Shown: positions 43,074 to 56,917, numbered from the stretch's first letter. The stretch: DNA of 64,000 nt from Sympetrum striolatum (GCA_947579665.1 OX388343.1:102305657-102369656); one strand, 5' to 3'. The notes: generated by a model not told the origin, from the letters alone. Made by a program: numbers and translations.

Positions 43074-45330
43074 AATGGCGTTCTACCAAGTAAAGTCAGT
43101 TCATATCGATTTTATAGAGTGAAACCTGGTAACTTGAGAAAACAAGTAATGGAGGGAATCGTTCCGACGCTAGAAATCATCTCCCGATGGAAGGACTGTC
43201 AGAATTATAATAGAGTAGGCATAATAGTCATAGAATATTATCATAGGCGTACGATAGTCAGAACAGGCTTCGTATTCTTTCACAGAAGATGCATTTTACG
43301 AGTATCTAGTATCTACCTCTTTTCTTATACGGACAACAGTTTCTAACGAAGTTGCATATATTGTGTTAGGATCCTCTTCACACGAAAGAAGAAATCTACT
43401 TTTTCCATTTTTTCCAGCCGTATACTCCCTTCACCTGTACGTTCCCTATTGATTCCGCTCTCCTTCCTTGTAACCATGGAAACGCCTCCATTCAATTATT
43501 TCTAGACGCTGTCTTTTCACCCCAAAATGCTGTGACTACGAACAGAGTTCCTTGTTCAGCAATGGACGGGAATGGAAAATTTCCACTCATAATTTATTAG
43601 CAATCTCGTAGAGTGATTCCAAGGAATTACTAAGGATTCAAATTATTCATTTCCGACTTTCTATCTAATTAATCTAATCTGGTTTTAATATCGGTTAAGG
43701 AAAAAAGCCAAACAATGTTTTTCTGATAAATGTGAAGGATGGATGGTTCATAATATGAACTTCATATGGCCGTACTTTAAGCATGAAAGAAAGCCATAAC
43801 TGAAAGACGGAATTGCCTCCATTGCTACTTCCTGAATTTGTTTTCTCTATTTTCTTTGAGCTAAATTTTGCTTTATTATAAGTAAGCATAGTTATTATAG
43901 TTGCGCGACGAAATCCATCAAAGTTTTCCTTTGTCTTAATCCTTCGGGCATCAATCAATCCATCAATGATTCAATAAATGAACGTATACTCGCGTATATA
44001 CTAAAGCTCTAAAACTGAGATAAGAAGTAAATCGATACTTACTGCCAACCGAAAAAGGTGGTGGAAGAATTTTGCTTGCTGGTGAAGCATTTGGAAACAA
44101 ATGGGAATCCTATAATTGGCTAACGAATGCGATTTCGTAAAGAATCGACTTCGGCAGTCGAGTAATCGCTGAATTAAGTTTAGGGGAGAGGAAAAATTAA
44201 GTTCTGTCGTTTTTGCGTCATATGGCAGTATTCGTCTCTACATTGCATCTCTCTTGGAAAAGAGATTCCACCGCAGATTCCATTTTGTGTCTCTACTTTT
44301 CTCAAGAGGGCGCGACGGCCGGAATCACTCTAGACTTCATCTCTTATTTATTCCGAAAGGTTTTGCGCAGTCCCCTCTGGAGAGAAAATAATTCAAGTGA
44401 GAAAGGAAAAAAAACCTTGCGCAACTAGAATAGAATAATCCCCAACCAACTGTTTCTTTCCTCGTCCCAAAAAATGTGCTGCGAGTTATCTGTTACTTTA
44501 ACGCACCGAAACGGTTAATCCAATGTATGAGGGCGTAATAAATTTGTTCTTTATCGACAGCTTGGTAAACGAAGTGAATCATACGACAACGCCCATAGAT
44601 ATTAAAGTGAGCATAACGGCCTTCTTACAAGATATATTCTACGAGCCGAAGTGGATCCAAATTGATGCATTGGATGATTTAAAGAAAGAGGGATTTCTTT
44701 GCAAAGCTTCCCTTAAAACCCTTTCCTTCAGGTCAATAATTACAGTTACGGCTGAGGGGCAATTGGAACAGATTAAATAAATCGCCAGTTTTAAATAATG
44801 ACTTACATACATAAACAGCTAGTTAACTTCCTACATTAACAATTAACTTCCGTATTTGTGGAAGAAAACCAGAAATCTCATGTTGATGGGGTTTCTTGTC
44901 TTTTCCTCATTTTAATCAGTTCACTTATCACATTAACCGCTTAACATTAGACCTTCTACGTCATAAGTGAAATTTTAATGAAAGATTACCTTAAATGAAG
45001 TGAGTCAACAGCAAGTTGGGGTATGTGAGAGCAGTAGGTGATGAAATAGCATTAATGGCATTATTTAGAAAACATTTCGAAGGATTAATAAAGAGACATT
45101 CAGGCGAAGGAAACCAAATCGTAAATTTGTGAGGAAAAAATTTAAATAGACATCGAGTGAGTTTCCTAAAGCTCTGCGAATATTTTCAAATATATTTATA
45201 TTTACTGTTGACATTTCATTGGGACAACGGAAATAATGCTCTCTAAATACTTCTGCTTGGATAATTGTATCATCAATGACCAAGGTAACTGGCCTTCGAA
45301 GACTTTAGCAAGAAAATCTCTATTCAATAA
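43074..45330. other. Non-coding stretch, nothing recognised
   Basis: No gene or bounded repeat recognised. Confidence 0.4.
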
Positions 45331-45918
45331 CCCTTCCTTGACGGTGCGGGGTACTTGAGGACCCCAAAATAGCTAAATGCAACAGAAAAGTTTTATTTTT
45401 AACCACATATGTTTCTTATTCCATGTATTCGTGCATCAATGTTTCTTTTATATTATGAAATTGAAAGAAATTTGTTTCAAATACTAATTTCCAAAATATC
45501 TTTAGTTTTAGAATGGGGTACCAAAGTACCCCGCACAGCCATTTTTGCTTGGATTGCTATAAACAATGTCATGTCGTGTCTTTGTGGAAATTCAGTCACC
45601 CTTTCTTACAGAATTTTCAATTAATTCATTATTTATTTCATTAACAGTAATTATATCACATTATTTAATTACAATATAATAAGGTTATTCAAATTTAGTT
45701 GTGATATATTATCCCATATAATAGTCAAAACTCAAATGCCACCTCCAAAAAAATAATAGATAATCTCAACAAAATAATCAGTAATGTATTTCTAAACATA
45801 ATTATAGGTTAAGTAAAATAGAAACAAAAAAACGTAATATTCGCGAAAAAAGCGTTGGGGTACCCGAGTACCCCGCACATCTGTTTTTGGAAGTTTTCAC
45901 GGCACAGTCAAGGAAGGG
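45331..45918. mobile_element. MITE with CCCTTCCTTGAC ends, ATAA-flanked
   Basis: Left CCCTTCCTTGACGGTGC and right complement CCCTTCCTTGACTGTGC form the termini, flanked by ATAA on both sides (45327-45330, 45919-45922). CCC termini with a 4-bp A/T target resemble piggyBac elements, whose usual target is TTAA. Three GGGGTAC...GTACCCC or GTACTTGAGGACCCC palindromes occur inside (about 45346, 45514, 45857). Non-coding, 588 bp. Confidence 0.75.
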
Positions 45919-46488
45919 ATAAAGGAAAACAGTTATTTCAAATTAATCAGAATAAATTACGATTCAATCATAAAAAGGAATCTGCTACGATCTTTCCTTT
46001 GAGAAATATCTTCCTCAATTACTCTCCTAAATTTCCTTATCAGTTAAAAGAAAGAAAACACTCCGAACTGTGGAAGGAATTCGAGGGATCCGTTCTCAAG
46101 CCCACTCTTCTTGAGCACGTCCACTTGAAAAGCGGAAATAGTGGCCAGACGATATATAAATATATGTAGGTCTTATTTCCGACGACGAGTATTTCAGTCC
46201 GGGCAATGGGCGTGTCTCCGAATTCCCCCAAGTCGCAATCACTCTAAATTTTCCCAAAATGCGATAATGAAAGGGAATTTTGGTTGCTTTCCAAAACGAA
46301 GATATCCTTAGAAATTAACGACTCGTGATCTGATAAACGAAGAGGTCTTGCATCAAGATCTAAAAACAGGAGTTATACAGGATCTCGAACATTTTTCCTC
46401 AAGCGTAACAAGTCTGAAAACTGGAAGAAATCCAGATTATTTCTCGGGCGATAGCGTTTCCTGAAATTTCGCTCCACGTATCTTAGTG

Positions 46489-46591
46489 ATGGATTTTAAT
46501 AAAATTTGGTATTAACAGAAGTCACTCCAATGAAGTGGCTGTTGGGAAATTTCAGCTTAATATGTAATGAGACCTTTGTATTAAAATCCAT
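46489..46591. repeat. 103-bp inverted repeat, 13-bp arms
   Basis: ATGGATTTTAATA at 46489-46501 and its exact complement TATTAAAATCCAT at 46579-46591. Could be a very small foldback element. Confidence 0.5.
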
Positions 46592-47833
46592 AAGTAAAAA
46601 AACATAGTCTAGCTTCGTAAAATTTAAGATTACAAAATTGATTTATCCTCCCCACCATTTTGCCCATGAAAATAGGAATGACTACCAAAATAATTAATGT
46701 CTTCCTAACAACGGAATCAATTCAAGCAGCTTAAAAAGCGACGATATAATAAAAAAATCTCAAATTTGTAAGGGTATGTCATAATATGCTATTACAAATC
46801 AATTCGATGTCAGGCTAAATTAATAAAAGTATTAATATTATGATTTAAACAATTATTTGGCGAAATGTTTACGTTGAATTATATGTATTCATCGCAAAAT
46901 ATCGCCAATAACAGACAAATCAATTTAAATATATATAAAATTTATTAAACAGACAAATTTGTTAGCTCGATGTTTTTGTTGTTTAATTTTTAAAAGCGAT
47001 TAACTATAAATATGCGATATTGATGAGAAAATTTTCTAATAAATAAATTTGAAAAAGGAAATAAAAACGCGACATCTTCCACAGTTAAATCTTAATAAGA
47101 ATTACATTCCGATTAAAGTCCTAATATAATTCATAAACCCTCATGTTAACCTATTGTTAGACTATTTCACTCAGCTACAATAATTCACTTTGAAGGAAAT
47201 TTCTCACTGTCTGAGAAATATTGAGGAGTCTGAGATCGACTGGAGATATCCCTTTTCAACCCGTTTGCAAAGGTCGACCTTTGGGAGAAATGGCGGAGAA
47301 GGGAATCATGAAAGGGTAATGGGGAAATTGGGATGGATATCAGAGAGAAAAGAAAGACGAACGAATACAAGGATCGAGAATAGTCGACGAATCGATGAAG
47401 GCCTCTTTAGTATTTATACTTGCACATGTTACAAGGTCAAGAAGGGACTGCGAAGAAACAACCTCGGAGGACACGATGTGAGATACAGATGCTGCGATCT
47501 CACTTTATTCATGACTCATTTGTATGCGTGTTCTTATTTGCAGACATATTAAGGGAGGAAGAGCCAAAACTTACTAATTTCACGCTTATTTGGCTAATCA
47601 AGAAAAACGACTGAAAGTTTTAACATCTCAAATAAACACCTGAATTGAGTATGAAATGTTCCATGGTGGTGGGGATAATTTCAATGATTATTCGCCGAAA
47701 TGATTCGGTAAATTTCACAGTTGGTGTTTTGATTTGAAGACCGTTTCCGAAGCACTAAAGATCATAGTAAGAGGATGGATTTTCTATGGTATCAAATCAA
47801 GATGTTCAGGCCGAACGTTGTGGAACGCCATAG

Positions 47834-47895
47834 CAAATAAATTTAAAAGTTCTTCGTATTTTCCACAAAATACGAAGAACTTTTGAATTTATTTG
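47834..47895. repeat. Long hairpin, 29-bp arms, one mismatch
   Basis: CAAATAAATTTAAAAGTTCT followed by TCGTATTTT (47834-47862), a 4-nt CCAC loop, and the complement (47867-47895). A transcript would form an almost fully paired 62-nt stem-loop. Confidence 0.8.
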
Positions 47896-49653
47896 TTATT
47901 TTCCATGGTATCTAGTATTCTAGTTACCATTTATTTCCCTACTATAATAATTCCTAATATACATATGTGTTTACAATAATTATGTAGCTACTAAGGCCAT
48001 AACTTAATCATGGTTATGAGATCAAAATCAGATGAATTAGAAGGCACTTCCTTACATTAGCTTAGCATTTTTATAGTAAATTTACATCTTATTACGGTTT
48101 ATCACTATATAATGTCAGCGAACATTTTCTTAATAGTTATTTCGAGTAATTCCAGAAAATCAAAAAGACATAAATTAACGAAATATACAATTCATTTAAC
48201 CTCTAATCGCTCACAGACTTTTATCAAATTCCTTCTTCTCTTAAATCACACTTATTTGAGTAAAATCCTGCCTCAGTTCAGTGGACCGAATCACAGCTTC
48301 TCGAAACCCCCTCTTCCTTACACTACTGTCGTCTTGCAGAGCGAATGCCTAAGTGCTCGTTGTCGTACATTTTCATGAGATGCTCGCCCGCCTTTCACCC
48401 ATTCAAAAGTTTCCTCGATCCTGAAATGTAACTCACCGTAGATACAAATGTTGGTTTACGAAGTCAAGGGTTTCGGATGTTGGTGTAGCGAAACCGGGAA
48501 AGTTCGAGCGTAGAAAACGTCGAGTGGTTGAGAAGAGACGAACGGAAATGATCGTCTCCGTCAACGCCTCTTTTCCACCCCTCAAAGTGCCTTCAATCGG
48601 AATAGTTTGGAAACATGTCGCTGAGAGATGTAAAAATATTCTTCTCCGCACGCCCTTATATAGATTGGGCGGTTTCGTAAGGCGATGATTGTTTATTATT
48701 CCCTCTAAGGAAGTGCATTATGCTTTTCAAGCAGTCAATTCGTCCCTTTCAGATACGACGAGAAGGGAAAGGCGAAAGCATGAGGATTACGACGGAAGGG
48801 ATGAAGGAAGACGGGAAATACCTAAACAAGGCGGTTACTCTTAAAGGAAACGTATAGAGATACTTCACAGGTGAGGAGAGAAGTGAGAAAAGAAAAGATT
48901 ACCGACTGTAGCACGAGGAAGTGTTCGTGATCTCTTATTGTTATATCCCTCACGCGCTACCTTGAACAGCTGAAGAAATGTGCGTTAACATCTGCTGACT
49001 TTATCCGCTTCAGTGAATTGCAATTAATCGGCAAATGAAGCGGGTGCAGAACTTCCCTTAAGCCATTCATTAGGTGATAAAATAATTAACATTACGAAGG
49101 CGCTACGTTTCCATGGCCTAATTTTCACATGTAAAATAAATGTAGACAACACAAGTTTTGTTAGCATGAATTGAATCCTCGGCTCACTTGAAAAGCTTTT
49201 AAAGATAATTATTTCTCATGGACTAACAAGCGATTTCTTTACCATTCTCCACACGAGTCTATTAAGAAACCTTTAGATTTAATTTCTATGTAACACTTGA
49301 AGGATTACTAAGCAGCTGTGTCTCATTTATAGGATGTAAAAATGGCATTATATCAATATAATTTATGTAGTGATTATATTTTTTATCTACATGAATGACC
49401 TTTTATCTAAATTAATCGTGGATACAAAAATTTAAGATAGAGCTACAGAATATTTGTCAAAACGTAATGGGAACCTGGCTCTCAACGGTCACCAGGCAAT
49501 GCAAGCGGATCATCTGCTGTCCACAATATTCTTCGCGAGAATCTCTACTTTTAAGCGAGCAACAAAAGACGCGCGTTTTCAGTATACCAGCTCCAATATT
49601 TACGAATTACGGCAAAGAATCTTCCTTTGGTGACCTTAAGTCAGACAAAATGA

Positions 49654-50145
49654 ATGGCTTCTAAAGGGCGAAACCAGATGATTCCACGGCGGTCCATGAA
49701 GAAGCGTGCTAACCAGAAAAATGGTCTGTTTAGTCTCGCTTCGGAAGATTTCTGGGCCGTGCGTGCGCGAGTGAAAATAAAAAAGGCGACGACGGAGAGG
49801 GACAAGATAGACGGTGCCAGCGGGTGCGTGCAGTCACCACGTGGATGGATGGATGGCCAAGGGGTGACAATAGATTCGAGAAAGGCGCGGATGGTTGTGC
49901 GCCTCAGCGACGATTCGTCTGCTATGTATATTAGGAGGAAAAGGGTTGACGTAGGTCGTTGGGTGGCGACCCTCTCGATTCCTTACTCATCTACGGCGCA
50001 ATCTGAACGAGCGTGGAGCATTCGAGAGATCGAGGTTATCAAGGTTTCGAGATCGACTTGCTTGAGCACGTCTCTGTACAATGTGAATCATGAACATATC
50101 CCCGGCGAGGACGTTTGCAAGTTTAGCACCTCTTATGAGAGATAA
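49654..50145 (+). CDS. Open frame of 163 codons, function unknown (doubtful)
   Basis: Longest ATG-initiated frame in the right half. It lies in a GC-richer, CpG-containing patch. The predicted product is basic at the start (KGRNQMIPRRSMKKRANQKN), has no hydrophobic segment, signal peptide or family motif, and neither end looks like a splice site. It may be chance in GC-rich sequence with few stops, or an exon I do not recognise. Confidence 0.12.
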   Translation: MASKGRNQMIPRRSMKKRANQKNGLFSLASEDFWAVRARVKIKKATTERDKIDGASGCVQSPRGWMDGQGVTIDSRKARMVVRLSDDSSAMYIRRKRVDVGRWVATLSIPYSSTAQSERAWSIREIEVIKVSRSTCLSTSLYNVNHEHIPGEDVCKFSTSYER

Positions 50146-51498
50146 CTGACGATGGGTCTTCCTTTCTGAACAGATGGCGAAGTCTATCGTCTCAGACCAT
50201 CATCATGCATTAATGCAGAGCTTTGAAACGACTGAACCGCGAGGAAATATTGGTGATTTTATCGCAGTAAATCATACGTTTGGGGACATCTTACGAGATG
50301 TTTCACAGTTAGAGGGAAGTATCAGGTAAAATTTTGCTCGGCAAGGAGTGTTTTCTTCTAAATAAATACTAATACTGAAGAATAAGAAAAAAATAGATTT
50401 GGCAAGACGCAGAATTTTAGTCTTTTAGCATTTTTATGAGTTTCTACAGTGAGAAAAAGTTCTAATTCAAATGCTTTACGAGCAACTTCTTCCAAACAAG
50501 AGAGCAACCCTTTAAAAAGGATTTTACGTATTTCCTTACGATTATACTCACAGAAAATTGCGAGGTTAAACCAAGCTTAAAACAATAATAGCAATTAGAC
50601 AATATATCACGTTCGAGCATGTTTCCAAGTTGATGAATATCAATTTGAAAACGCAGGCGTCGAATTGAGTCATATTACGGGATGACAAATCCCTTTTGCA
50701 TACAAACTTCCCAAATGCAAACATAAATTGTTCGATGAATATCTCAAAGTAACTAAATACAGTAATAACGACTTTTGATTTACTTTCTTAGATAAGAGGA
50801 AAGAAAAAGAATGAATAACTCATAAATTCAGAGAAATATATCCAGAAGATACTTTTATCTGCCCGAAATATTACCCAAAATGTATTTATCATTTAATATC
50901 ACTGACGGTGACACAAATATCAACTTAGTGCCGAGATTCGAACCCAAAATCAAGCTTTAGAATTTTTAGAAAGGCTCACATGAGAATTGAATAAAAATTC
51001 AACTCATGCCAATCAAGGAAAAGGTCAAATAGAATAAAAGCTGAATTGTACAGTGGTTTTCATCCGTGGAGAATTGCCCAGAATTTAGAAAGAGCATCCC
51101 TCATCGCTTGAACTAAGTCGATTAACGGGGCACGGTATCTTTCTTTGAAACTTAAAAATGCTATTTTGAAGTCTTAATGTGCATCATTTATTTGAATCTC
51201 TCCCTCGATCTGCCGAAGTGCTTTCCCTTGTTCCATTAAGGGTGTGAAACGAAGCGTTGATAAACCGTCGGAGATGCATTAGCTGAAGCTGATTAGAGCA
51301 GCTGTCTGAATCCGAAAAAGGGTCTTCTGAAAAACCAAATTAACAATTTGTTCATATATTTAAAAGGATGGTTTTCCTTGTCCAGCTAAGGAGGTTCCCT
51401 TACATCAATGTAATCGTCTTCTGGACAATATCACGTTCGTATATACAATAATTATACATGCAATTAAACGTATGAGGAGTGGCATTGCCATTAGTATG
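50146..51498. other. Non-coding stretch, nothing recognised
   Basis: No gene or bounded repeat recognised. Confidence 0.4.
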
Positions 51499-51506
51499 AT
51501 CTACAG

Positions 51507-51826
51507 CAGGGTTTCCCAAACTATGTTCCGTGGAACACCGGTGTTCCCATGAACCTGAATAGGTGTTCCGCCACAATTTGGAGTCTTAATGGAGAATTGA
51601 AGAATAAAAGTCATTAAATTCTTTATTTACTCATATTTTTATGTTTATATTAAAATATCATAGTTTTATAATTAAAAATAATTACTAAATAAATAACTTG
51701 TAGTGATTAAATGATTTTTTAAATTTTACAAGTAAAATTACCTAACCTAAAAAATAAGCTTAGTGTTCCGTTAAACTTCCCAGGTTTGCGAAGTGTTCCA
51801 TTGCAGAAAAAGTTTTGGTAACCCTG
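51507..51826. mobile_element. hAT MITE with perfect 8-bp duplication
   Basis: ATCTACAG at 51499-51506 and 51827-51834 flanks termini CAGGGTTTCCCAAACTATGT (left) and CAGGGTTACCAAAACTTTTT (right, complement). CAGGG-T-CC-AAACT is a classic hAT end. Subterminal GTTCC motifs repeat (GTTCCGTGGAAC, GTGTTCC) on both sides. 320 bp, non-coding. Confidence 0.92.
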
Positions 51827-51834
51827 ATCTACAG

Positions 51835-53175
51835 AATGGAGAATTTATACTGCACGGCATCAGTCGGCAGAAAATGAAAACATCCTTCGAGAGCGGATTT
51901 CGAAAAAATACAACATCAGCATCGAGTAAATTAGCTTACGTATCCGTTATATCAGGGATCCGGGAAAAAATATGAAAAAAGGAATCATGTCCATATTGAA
52001 GTTTATTAATGCTGAATAGCACGAATACAGGCGAAGTAATAATGCAGTTATTCTGAGCATTCGATGATTGACCAAAAAGTAAACATATTTACATTTCACT
52101 TTGAGGGGTATTTGCATACCAAAAAAATAAGACATCGTCTGGTAAATATTCCTTGCATGAAAACTATAGTTTTATCAAAAATATTAAAACCTCAAAAGGT
52201 CACTCATAATTGACCCATAATATTATTCACGGACACGATAATTCTTTAGCAGTTAATTCACCGTATCCACATTCGTGAACGCTATTTTTCTATTCGTCAC
52301 AGCAAATTCTATAACTGGCTATGTAATTAATCTTATAATCTTTAGCTAGTCCTTATAATTGTTTCCAGATGAGCTTCGAATGGGCTAGAAACACCAGTGA
52401 GGATAAATTGGAAAAAAACTGCAGAAAAAATGAAAAAGTAACTGGGGGAGGATGAGGAGTGGGAAAAGGGATTGTTGGGAGATAAGGAAAGAAGAGAAAG
52501 ATAGAAGAGAGAGATAGAAGGAAAAGTTGAGGGCTACAGCAAACAAACCGATGACTTAAAGGAAGTGGCGAGGGAGGAATACATAAATGGATACATTAGT
52601 GCCTTATAGGCCAGAAGGATTAATCAGTATCTTCTTTCATCAGCCTATTATTGTAGCACTTTAAGGATATTAAATACACGAAAATATACTTAAGATGATG
52701 AAATGATGCAAAAGAAAAAACTTTCATGGGGAGATAAAATGTTTCCTCCGTAAAAACTACTGCAAGTAAATATCTTCCGCGATGGCCAGAATAAAGTTTT
52801 GTGTAAGCGTAAGGCTTTCAAGCCACTAGTAAAATCATACTGAAGTAAACGTAACTGCACTGAAGTATCGATTGCACGCAGCAAAAGTAAGTTAGTATTT
52901 TAAGTTTGTCAGTAAAAAAACTAAATGAAATTAACTGACGACACCCGCAAATTTGATTATAAAATTAAAATATTGCTTTGAGAGAAAGATCTCTAAACTC
53001 TCTCTGACTCTGCCATTCAACAGCAATGGGTCGACACATTATTGCATATTATTATTTAACAAAATAGCCTCCAATTATGTATTATTCAGTTTTATAATTC
53101 CTAATATCAAAATCCTTCGGCAGCTTAAAATCGTCCCAATGCCCAGTTGCTATCTATCGAATGATTTTAAAGTGT
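51835..53175. other. Non-coding stretch, purine-rich patch
   Basis: A purine-rich run (G/A only for long stretches) lies at about 52426-52545. No gene recognised. Confidence 0.4.
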
Positions 53176-53216
53176 CTATCGCGATCGATATATCGATTCT
53201 CGAGGGCCTATCGATA
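53176..53216. promoter_or_regulatory. Cluster of CGATA/TATCGATA motifs
   Basis: Within about 40 bp: TATCG, CGATCGATATATCGAT and a perfect TATCGATA at 53209-53216. In flies such clusters are bound by DREF and BEAF-32 at promoters and boundaries. Function here is inference. Confidence 0.4.
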
Positions 53217-56200
53217 CTTGTATGAGATGAAACTTTACGACAAGGAGAGTGTGAAGAGAATGAAAGGAGGTGGGGGAGAACATTCAGATACAGCGGAAGT
53301 AGCCGTGCTTCCATGAGAAGGCGTGTTGATACCTAATGGGAGAAAGAAGTAGAGGGAGGGTTTTAAAACAAAAAAGAACGTCGCAATTACAATGAAGAGG
53401 AAGAGGAAGACGCAATGAGGGCGTATATGACACAGAAGCGCTTACTCGGCTCACACTTTGCGTTTCAAAGTCCGAATCTAGGCGATACGCCTCTGAGCAC
53501 ATGAAAGAGATCCGAAACGAGAGAAAATCCAGCGGAAAAGCTTTGCATGCGAGAGAATTCTCATGATGATGCAACTTTGTAGCTGTTTAATTCTTTGACA
53601 AATAAATAACACCCGCGATTCCGTATGATAATTATTTCGGATGCAACCCTAAGGATACGAGTCGCAAAATTGCTTTTCTCAGAAAAAACATTCTCGCAGA
53701 AGCTTTCGTGATGCGGCGATATGGGTTCAAAGGACTAATATGTGGACCCCTAAGTTGAATATTACATTGCGAAATGATTAATGTATTTTCACAGTGAAGT
53801 GAAAACTAAGAAATAAACTGCGGTAAATACGTCATTATAAATAATGAAGAAATACTGGATCGACCTTTTTAGTTCGGTATCGACGAAATAAAAAGAATTT
53901 CTATACGAGAAATGAGCGTGAATGATAACACAATTCTTCCATATAAAATACCTTTGGAATACGTTAGTTAACTACCTTAAAGTAATAATATAAGTTAACA
54001 GACAGTAACCGGAACCTCATTGAAAACTCTTGCATTACGGGCAGAAAATGTCTTGGTATACAGACTACCCTGTCACATGCCGAAAGGAGGCTTTACAAGT
54101 ATATGTATGATCGTCCTCTGCAGGAGAGAGATACGATAATTGATGCGAAACTGGATGGGATGATTTCGAACAATATTCACTCTTCATCTTGTAGTTTCGG
54201 AAGTATTCTTTTCTCTTGTCTCGTTATGATTTATAAAATAATCTAACTTCCAACACAAACACAATCTAAATTACTAATCGCAACTCACTCACCAACCAAA
54301 TCTTTATCTACAAGTAGTAGTCTCAATGCATCTCTGTCCCACGCAAAGAACCACGGAATAAAGTTGGCGGCACTTGAAAGATTGAAAGATCCTCATTTAT
54401 TATTAATTTATTGACTTTCACTCGACCAAAAACACTAATAACCACCGCTACGGCAATATTAACTCTATCTAACTTCCGATCTTTGTTTGGAAGCAGCCTC
54501 TAATGAAATGCATCTGGGACTTTGGGGCCGCTGCACCGTGAAGAAAAGCTGTGAGTGGGCGGGGACCTCCTCAGGGCCCGGAAGTCGATTGTTGGGGGGT
54601 GGCGAGGCGAAGAAACGCCAAGAGAGAATAAACAGGAGAGGGCGTGAGGTGAGACTTGAATAAGGGGAGGAAAAGGGGTGTCAAAACAAGTGGAATAAGG
54701 GACGCGTTCACCGCAAGGGGCTGAGTATGAAATAACGGGACGAAGAATGTGTTTGCGAAGAATGAATACCATGTGTAGGATTTAAAGAGCCACGACTACG
54801 TCGATATGATTTTATGTAAATCACCGCCGGGCCACTCGTGGAAGAATTTACTTAACCTTCGCATAAATAGTTTCATCATAAAAAATGTTACATGTGGCTA
54901 TCATCTGGAGTTAATGGTTCGAACTTAATTTTTTCTTTGTAATAATATAAAACAAGTAATATCTGCATCCCTACGTTAATGTAGGTACAGTAAAATCTTA
55001 CTGACGGATATAATGTGAGTCCTTATCCGTATCAAGATATACCCAAAGTTTCATTACTACTATGAGACCTCTCTCTTTTTATAGCGGACTTTAAAAAACC
55101 TATGAATACATGTGTTTCATGGGCCACTTTGAGTGGCTATTTTCGAACGAATAGGATAATTTCGAAAAATTCAATCTAATATCGCAGGAGGAGACAGGAA
55201 AATCAAACAGGAAATCAATAGACAGTCGTTAATTCTATGTTTTATGAAACAATTAAAAAGGGAAAAATGGAGGAACCAAAGAATAAATATAAGGAAAGGG
55301 TTGAGGTGACTTTGCACATAAGGGCGTGCACCCAGGAAAATTCCCAAGGAAAAACGGACTTGAAAAACGTCTGACAGGGCTGGGAATCGTCCGTTATTCC
55401 TTGGGCAAAGAATGAAATTAATATCTTAATAGATAGAAGGATTCATGACTCGGAAACTGTTGCAATTACAGTAACGCAAGGAATTATCCAAAGAAAAACT
55501 GTTTTCTATCGTCTGAGGGAATAGTTTTGCATTAATAATGGAGATGATGAATATATTAAAATTAATAACAGGAACGTAAAAATGCAAGCAAATTTTAGAG
55601 TAACCACCAAAACGGTAGGAAATTGTCGGACAAACAACTTTAAGTGACCGATTGTTTCATTGGTGAGAGACATCCTTTCGATTAAAGAGAAGCAATTCAC
55701 CAATACGCTAATCTCTCGTTTACACGAGACACTTCAGTAAAGAGGATGACGACTCAAGGCATTATGCTTCTGAGCATTGGATTTTACACGGAGATAAACG
55801 CTAAATAATGTGGAAAAATTGTATTACTGTGAAAGGATAAGACAGCGGATTACGGCTACGCAGATTATGAAAAAAGTGTTGTTTTAAAGCGAAAGGCAAT
55901 CGTAAGAAAGAAAAAGAGCAGCGCTCTCCGACGGCTGCCATCCGACGCTTTTTTACGACCCCTCTGCATCCGAGGTCTTAATTAATGGGGGACCCCACTG
56001 GAATCAGAGAGGGAAGCTGCAGTTTTCGAAGCTTAAGGAATTCCAGACGGAACACAATTAGTCAGTAGGACCATAACAACCGGAAAATTCACTTACTCTG
56101 ATGCTAAGATTGTTGAACGACGAAATGAGGTCACGTGATCATAATGTCCGTAATTTTAATGATTCCGGAAGTTCGGACAATAAATCTTGCGGGAATCATC

Positions 56201-56917
56201 TTCTTAGGACATTGCTGCGAAAAGGCGAAATTTTAGTCGTTAAAAGTGTCTACGTTGAAAGATTGAGCTGATTTTGAAGTAAGAAATTAGCATAAATTTT
56301 AATGGAGTCATCCATTTCTCAGCATTGCTCAAGAGAGAAAAGAAAAATGCATACAAAAACTGAATATTGCTAAAACAGATTCGTCTCTTTATCTTTGATA
56401 AAAAGGTGGCCATCTTAGACATTGAGTGGTATAGGTAAACAAGGAACGTTTGGAAAGCATTAGGGGTGATTTTGACAGGAAATGAAGGAGTGTACTACAT
56501 TTAAATGAAAAGAATTTACTGTCATAAAGTGAAAGGAGGAAATTTAGGCTTACATAATAGAAAGTTATTGCATGTCTGATTGAGATTTCTTGCTTAATAA
56601 GACCAACCTCGAAGTGATATCAGGAGTCCCTCTGGCTAGCGTAAAAGTGCCTCTACTTTCTAATTTATATGAATCACCAATATAAACAGCAATATCCCAC
56701 ATGGAAGACTGAATTTCGCTATCAAACTTCAACTGTTATTCACAAGAGGTGTGACATGTGGCAGCTATAACTCAATTAATAAAAATTCCGCAGTAAATTT
56801 TGTCGTAATTATTTAAAAAAAAGTCTATGAAGCAGCAAGAGTTGCATAAATGCTCTCAGATGCAGGTGGGGAATACTTGAAAGAGAGGATAGCAGAAACT
56901 AGACTTCTGCTTCTTTG
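53217..56917. other. Non-coding stretch, nothing recognised
   Basis: A GC-richer patch at about 54520-54740 has an uninterrupted minus frame of 90 codons with no family features. No bounded repeat recognised. Confidence 0.4.
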
